DNA of 17,152 nucleotides from Oscillibacter sp. CAG:241 (lineage in GTDB: Bacteria; Bacillota; Clostridia; Oscillospirales; Oscillospiraceae). Below are positions 13,578 through 17,152 of the stretch, in pieces. The translations under genes and the position numbers were made by a program. The DNA lies in contig FR884064.1 in NCBI GenBank assembly GCA_000435975.1, positions 1 through 17,152 of the forward strand. Reading direction: 5' to 3'. The notes beneath the pieces were generated by a model. That model did no database searches. It saw only the letters and a program-made list of their open reading frames with translations, and was not told the origin of the DNA. Numbering within the stretch: position 1 is the stretch's first letter; the number at the start of each line of letters is the position of its first letter.

Positions 13578-14357
13578 ATGCTGGAAATCCGGGATCTGCA
13601 CGTGCAGTTTCACGGGGCGGACCACGAGGCGGTGCGGGGCATCGACCTGACGGTGGGCGACGGCGAGATCGTGGGCCTGGTGGGTGAATCCGGCAGCGGA
13701 AAAACCGTCACCGCCATGATGATCTCCGGCCTGCTGCGGCCGGAGCAGGCGTCCTTCCGGGGGAAGATCCTGCTGGACGGGCGGGACCTGCTGACCAGCA
13801 GCGGCGACACCCTGCGCAGCATCCAGGGCCGGGACATCTGCGTGGTGTTCCAGGAGCCCATGAGCGCCATGGACCCCACCATGCGTATCGGCCCCCAGGT
13901 GGAGGAGTGTCTGCGGGTGCACACGGATCTGCCGCCCAAAAGGCGGCGGGAGCTGGCCCTGCAGGCCCTGCGGGACGTGGACCTGCCGGATGCGGAGGAC
14001 GTGTACCGCCGGTATCCCCACGAGCTGTCCGGCGGCATGCTCCAGCGGGTGATGATCGCGGCGGCCATTCTGCCCCAGCCCCGGCTGCTGCTGGCGGACG
14101 AGCCTACCACGGCTCTGGACGTGACCATCCAGGCCCAGATCCTGGAGCTGCTGCGCCGCCTGAACCGGGAGCGGGGCATGTCCATTCTGTTTATCTCCCA
14201 CAACCTGGCTGTGGTGCGGAAGCTGTGCACCCGGGTGGCGGTGATGGAGAAGGGGCACATTGTGGAGTCCGGCCCGGTGGACCAGATATTCTTCCACCCC
14301 CAGGCCCCCTATACCCAGCGGCTCATTGCCGCCATCCCCACAAGGAGGAAGCTATGA
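13578..14357 (+). CDS. ABC transporter ATPase, DppD/NikD type, short form (259 aa)
   Basis: One of two energising subunits at the inner membrane face. Walker A GESGSGKT (36-43), Q-loop Q92 in VVFQEPMSAMDP, signature LSGGM (150-154, replacing the usual LSGGQ last residue by Met), Walker B LLLADEP (170-176) and H-loop H208 in FISHNL are all present. The chain stops at PYTQRLIAAIPTRRKL, where OppD and DppD continue for about 60 residues with a cysteine-containing tail. The shorter length is that of NikD (about 254). No frameshift is needed to explain the end, because the stop overlaps the next start as ATGA and GGAGG precedes that start. GGGAGG lies about 8 nt before the ATG at 13578. Confidence 0.92.
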   Translation: MLEIRDLHVQFHGADHEAVRGIDLTVGDGEIVGLVGESGSGKTVTAMMISGLLRPEQASFRGKILLDGRDLLTSSGDTLRSIQGRDICVVFQEPMSAMDPTMRIGPQVEECLRVHTDLPPKRRRELALQALRDVDLPDAEDVYRRYPHELSGGMLQRVMIAAAILPQPRLLLADEPTTALDVTIQAQILELLRRLNRERGMSILFISHNLAVVRKLCTRVAVMEKGHIVESGPVDQIFFHPQAPYTQRLIAAIPTRRKL

Positions 14358-15088
14358 GCGATGATCTGGTTTTACAGGTCCGTGACCTGAACGTGTGGTA
14401 CCGGCCCTCCGGCACCGTGGGCCGCAGAAAGCGGCAGCAGGTGCTGCACGATGTGAGCTTTGAGCTGCACCGGGGCGAAATCCTGGGTTTGGTGGGGGAA
14501 TCCGGCAGCGGCAAGACCACCCTGGCCCGGACAATTCTGGGCTTTGTGCCGGACTATACCGGCACCATCACCCACTACACCAAGCGCCCGCAGATGGTAT
14601 TTCAGGACCCGGCCAGCAGCCTGAACCCCAGCCGCACCGTGGGCTGGATCCTGGCGGAGCCTCTGCGCATTTACGGGAAGTACGGCAAGGAGGAGATCGC
14701 CCGCCGGGTGGAGCGCACCATGGAGCTGGTGGGCCTGGACCCGGAGTGCCGGGACCGGCTGCCCCATCAGCTGTCCGGCGGACAGCGGCAGCGGGTGTGC
14801 ATCGGGGCAGCCCTGATCGTGCACCCCCAGCTCATCGTGGCCGACGAGGCCGTGTCGGCCCTGGATGTGACCATCCAGGCGCAGATTTTGCAGCTCATCG
14901 CCCGGCTGCGCCGGGAGCTGGGCATATCGTATCTGTTTATCTCCCACGATCTGAACGTGGTCTACGACATCTGCGACCGGTGTCTGGTGATGCACCATGG
15001 CCGCATCGTGGAGCAGGGGCCGGTGGAGGACATATTTGACCATCCGAAGGAGGAATATACCCGCCAGCTGCTGACAGCGGCGGAGTGA
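14354..15088 (+). CDS. ABC transporter ATPase, DppF/NikE type, short form (244 aa)
   Basis: Second ATPase of the importer. Walker A GESGSGKTT (48-56), Q-loop Q84 in MVFQDPASSLNP, perfect LSGGQ (140-144), Walker B IVADEA (161-166) and H-loop H198 in FISHDL. The residue after the catalytic glutamate is Ala (DEAVSALD) where nearly all relatives have Pro (DEPVSALD). The protein ends EYTRQLLTAAE, again without the C-terminal tail found in OppF. The N-terminal insert RPSGTVGRRKRQQ between strands is typical of the DppF group. It overlaps the previous gene by 4 nt, with AAGGAGG 5-6 nt before the ATG, so translation is coupled. Confidence 0.93.
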   Translation: MSDDLVLQVRDLNVWYRPSGTVGRRKRQQVLHDVSFELHRGEILGLVGESGSGKTTLARTILGFVPDYTGTITHYTKRPQMVFQDPASSLNPSRTVGWILAEPLRIYGKYGKEEIARRVERTMELVGLDPECRDRLPHQLSGGQRQRVCIGAALIVHPQLIVADEAVSALDVTIQAQILQLIARLRRELGISYLFISHDLNVVYDICDRCLVMHHGRIVEQGPVEDIFDHPKEEYTRQLLTAAE

Positions 15089-15095
15089 GCGACCT

Positions 15096-15524
15096 ATGAC
15101 CGAAGAACTGAGACAGAAATTGCTGCATTCGGCGGAGGGCCCCGGGGCGGAGCCCTTCAGCCAGTATAATCATATGAAGGTCACCGCCGTGGACGACGGC
15201 ACCGCCACCGTGGAGCTGGAGCTGCACCCGGACAGCCTGAACTGCTGGGGCACCCCTCATGGCGGCGCGCTGTTTACCATGGCCGACGTGGCGGCGGGCA
15301 TGGCCCTGCTGACCCGGCGGCAGGAGGTGACGTTTACGGTGTCCTCCAGCATCGAGTACCTGTCCGCCGCGGCGGGAACGGGAAAGCTCACCGCCGTAGG
15401 CACCGTGGAGAAAACGGGCGGCCACATGGGCTTCAGCCGCACGGACATCCGGGACGAGAGCGGCAGGCTCATTGCTGCCCTGCGGACGGTGATGTATCTG
15501 ACCGGGCGGCCCCTGGAGCTATGA
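15096..15524 (+). CDS. PaaI-family hotdog thioesterase (142 aa)
   Basis: A cytoplasmic acyl-CoA or aryl-CoA thioesterase of the hotdog fold. The active-site segment NCWGTPHGGALFTMADVAAG (49-68) carries the family pattern: N49, G52, HGG at 55-57 and D64 on the central helix. The remaining strands (VTFTVSSSIEYLSAAAGTGKLTAVG and HMGFSRTDIRDESGRLIAALRTVMYL) fit the second half of the fold. Length is typical (about 130-150). It starts 7 nt after the last ATPase with GGAG 10 nt before the ATG, and overlaps the next gene by 4 nt, so it belongs to the importer operon. A thioesterase may hydrolyse the CoA ester formed from an imported acid, but that link is only inference. Confidence 0.88.
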   Translation: MTEELRQKLLHSAEGPGAEPFSQYNHMKVTAVDDGTATVELELHPDSLNCWGTPHGGALFTMADVAAGMALLTRRQEVTFTVSSSIEYLSAAAGTGKLTAVGTVEKTGGHMGFSRTDIRDESGRLIAALRTVMYLTGRPLEL

Positions 15525-16606
15525 GGGCCTTTTTCAGGCGGCACCGGGGCCTGCACATCTGGTTTCTGGCGGTGTGCGGGGTGCTGGGTCTGTATTTTGC
15601 CCTGCGGACTGTGCCGGGGCTGATGAACTGGATCAGCCGCCAGGTGGTGATGCCTCTGGAGCGGGCGGTGGCATCGGTGTGCTACCGGGCGTCCTTCTCC
15701 GTGGCGGAGCTGCTGTACGCCATAGCGGCGGGAGTAGTCCTGCTGTGGATGGGGGCCACCGTCCGGCGGCTGATCACGGATCAGGGCCGCCGGGGCCGGG
15801 TGCTGTATCGCTTTGCGCTGACGGCGGTGTGCGCGGTGCTGACGGTGTACGCCGGGTTCAGCCTGCTGTGGGGCGTCAACTACTATGCGGAGTCCTTCCA
15901 GCAGCAGTCCGGTGTGTATGCCCGGGAGTCCACCCCGGAGGAGCTGGCTCAGGTGACGGAATACTTCGCCCGGCAGCTGGCGGACTGCGCCGGTCAGGTG
16001 CGGCGGGACGAAAACGGCCTGTTTGCCGAGAGCCGGGACGACATCTTTGCCGACAGCGTGCGGGTGTTCGACGGCGTGTACGACGCGTTTCCCTGCCTGT
16101 GGATGGAGGACCGGGTGCCCAAGGGGGTGCGGTTTTCCACGGCCCTCAGCGCCATGGACTTTACGGGGTTCTATTTTCCCTTTACCGGCGAGGCCAACCT
16201 GAACATCGACAGCCCCGCCTGCTATCTGCCCAGCACCATTGCCCACGAGATGGCCCATCAGCGGGGTATCGCCTCGGAGCAGGAGTGCAACTTCATTGCC
16301 ATCGCCGCCTCCACCACGGCGGACAGCGCCGCTTATCGCTACTCCGGCTGGCTCATGGGCTTTACCTATCTCTCCAACGCCCTGTACCGGGCGGACCCGG
16401 AGGCGTGGCAGGCCGTGCGGGTGCTGCTGCCCGACACGGTGGTGGCAGACCTGCGGGATAACTCCGCCTATTGGGCGGCCTTTGAGGGGCCCGTCAACGA
16501 CGCAGCCCAGAAGGTGTACGATTCCTTCCTGAAAAGCAGCGGCGACCCCCGGGGCACCCAGAGCTACGGCACCGTGGTGGATATGCTGATGGCGTACTAC
16601 GGATAA
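15521..16606 (+). CDS. DUF3810-like membrane protein with HExxH metallopeptidase motif (361 aa)
   Basis: Three membrane helices lie in the first third (about 12-30, 62-80 and 97-118), followed by a large domain probably outside the membrane. That domain contains STIAHEMAHQRGIASEQECNF, with the zinc motif HEMAH at 242-246 and E253 as a candidate third ligand, placing it with the gluzincin-like DUF3810 proteins. Additional family-like segments are GVNYYAESFQQQSGVYARES (118-137) and FYFPFTGEANLNID (217-230). A peptidase function is predicted by the motif but is unproven for the family. The ATG overlaps the thioesterase stop (ATGA). It is the last gene before the terminator at 16632. Confidence 0.82.
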   Translation: MRAFFRRHRGLHIWFLAVCGVLGLYFALRTVPGLMNWISRQVVMPLERAVASVCYRASFSVAELLYAIAAGVVLLWMGATVRRLITDQGRRGRVLYRFALTAVCAVLTVYAGFSLLWGVNYYAESFQQQSGVYARESTPEELAQVTEYFARQLADCAGQVRRDENGLFAESRDDIFADSVRVFDGVYDAFPCLWMEDRVPKGVRFSTALSAMDFTGFYFPFTGEANLNIDSPACYLPSTIAHEMAHQRGIASEQECNFIAIAASTTADSAAYRYSGWLMGFTYLSNALYRADPEAWQAVRVLLPDTVVADLRDNSAYWAAFEGPVNDAAQKVYDSFLKSSGDPRGTQSYGTVVDMLMAYYG

Positions 16607-16631
16607 ACGGTACAAAAGGATATAAAAAGAG

Positions 16632-16667
16632 AAACTTCCCTCCGCCGCGGGGCGGAGGGAAGTTTTT
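16632..16667. terminator. Terminator of the ABC-importer operon, bidirectional
   Basis: A perfect 15-bp stem, AAACTTCCCTCCGCC (16632-16646) with its complement at 16651-16665 and loop GCGG, is followed by T's to 16667. On the minus strand the complement of AAAAAGAG (16624-16631) supplies a T run, so it also ends the convergent small gene at 16684. Confidence 0.9.
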
Positions 16668-16683
16668 GCGTGAAAAGCCAGGA

Positions 16684-16914
16684 TCACTTGTCGTCTGCGT
16701 CCTTGTCGCCCGGGTCATTTTTGTCCCGCTTTTTCAGCTGGGAGATGACCATGGCAGTGCAGACGGTCATAACAGCGGCCAGTATAAACGTGCAGTATTC
16801 GATCTCGCTGTAGACAAGCTCGGAGGACGGAATAAAATAGTTCATGTCTGCCCCAATGTAGAGGGCAAGCAGCGTTCCGATCAGAAGAAAAATATATTTG
16901 AGCCAGCTGCGCAT
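16684..16914 (-). CDS. Small membrane protein, two helices (76 aa)
   Basis: No family is recognised. Two hydrophobic segments are clear: residues 5-22 (LKYIFLLIGTLLALYIGA) and about 42-62 (CTFILAAVMTVCTAMVIS), joined by a 20-residue acidic/aromatic loop. The tail QLKKRDKNDPGDKDADDK is highly charged and probably cytoplasmic. AAAGGAGG lies 5 nt before the ATG at 16912-16914; in-frame extension to 17007 would cross the promoter. It is a single-gene unit ending at the shared terminator. Function unknown. Confidence 0.7.
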   Translation of the reverse strand: MRSWLKYIFLLIGTLLALYIGADMNYFIPSSELVYSEIEYCTFILAAVMTVCTAMVISQLKKRDKNDPGDKDADDK

Positions 16915-16978
16915 GATAACCTCCTTTTGGACACATAAATGGGTAATAGAAGTAAAATATCCGGTCGACCTTGATGAA

Positions 16979-17007
16979 ATATTAACATAAAGAGTGCGAA
17001 CCGTCAA
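16979..17007 (-). promoter_or_regulatory. Promoter of the small membrane protein gene
   Basis: On the minus strand TTGACG (complement of 17002-17007) and TAATAT (complement of 16979-16984) are separated by 17 nt. Transcription would start near 16972, about 58 nt before the ATG. Confidence 0.65.
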
Positions 17008-17057
17008 GCAAAAACGATAAAATGAGCCTTATAAAATGTGTGCTGCTTCAACAAGCT

Positions 17058-17119
17058 GAAATGCCGACGAAATGCCGCCCAAAAGAGCCTCGCAGAGTTC
17101 GCGGCCCGCAGGCTGCGAA
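17058..17119. repeat. Short tandem repeat plus hairpin at the right end
   Basis: GAAATGCCG occurs at 17058-17066 and 17069-17077 (11-bp period). It is followed by a hairpin at 17098-17119: TTCGCGGCC and GGCTGCGAA pair over 9 bp with one G-T wobble and loop CGCA. The stretch 17008-17152 contains no supportable gene; the longest minus-strand frame there is about 28 codons without a ribosome binding site. Confidence 0.45.
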
Positions 17120-17152
17120 TAAGGTTTGATCCATTTTTCGCGGCGGCGCCCC

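Noticed and set aside
13578..14357. Truncation of the first ATPase by a frameshift
   Set aside because: The stop overlaps the next start with a well-placed ribosome binding site, and the second ATPase is short in the same way, so the short form is native.
17050..17135. A 28-codon minus-strand frame at the right end
   Set aside because: It has no ribosome binding site and no similarity I recognise, and it spans the tandem repeat and hairpin.

Overview
This window looks like part of a Clostridia (Firmicutes) chromosome, most likely a GC-rich gut member of the Oscillospiraceae. The grounds are high GC in coding regions, strong AGGAGG-type ribosome binding sites, DeoR and XRE regulators, lipoproteins with short lipoboxes, compact operons and strong GC-rich terminators. 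The taxonomic placement is inference from style, not from a marker gene. No tRNA, rRNA, CRISPR array, transposase or integrase was recognised.

Region 1 (1-4233) is a sugar-phosphate-type catabolic locus. A DeoR-family regulator (2114-2878, +) lies between two different transaldolase-family genes: a long one of 459 residues (126-1505, -) and a more ordinary one of 357 residues (3102-4175, +). Directly downstream of the long one, on the minus strand, starts a lipoyl-domain protein cut by the window edge (a 2-oxo-acid dehydrogenase E2-like N-terminus). The 600-bp divergent region holds a near-consensus promoter for the regulator, a candidate promoter for the long transaldolase, and several phased short repeats that could be operators. 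The substrate is unknown; this is the best candidate here for an undescribed pathway.

Region 2 (4291-5462) is a small, visibly AT-richer module. Two minus-strand genes of unknown function (one with an N-terminal membrane helix) diverge from a 66-residue XRE-type helix-turn-helix protein. A perfect dyad lies between the -35 and -10 of the minus-strand promoter.

Region 3 (5479-9945) is a minus-strand operon read in the order lipoprotein, MBOAT acyltransferase (AlgI/DltB type), DHHW/AlgX-like acetyltransferase, GH13 alpha-amylase-family enzyme. The first three suggest O-acetylation of a cell-surface or exported glycan; the GH13 protein has no signal peptide and looks cytoplasmic.

Region 4 (10084-16667) is a plus-strand operon of seven tightly packed genes: an ABC importer of the peptide/nickel class (substrate-binding lipoprotein, two permeases, two ATPases), then a PaaI-type hotdog thioesterase and a DUF3810-like membrane protein with an HExxH motif. 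A leader of about 100 nt with two strong hairpins precedes the first gene. Both ATPases lack the C-terminal tail usual for oligopeptide importers, so a metal or other small substrate is possible.

Region 5 (16684-17152) holds a small two-helix membrane protein on the minus strand with its own promoter, then non-coding sequence with a short tandem repeat and a hairpin.
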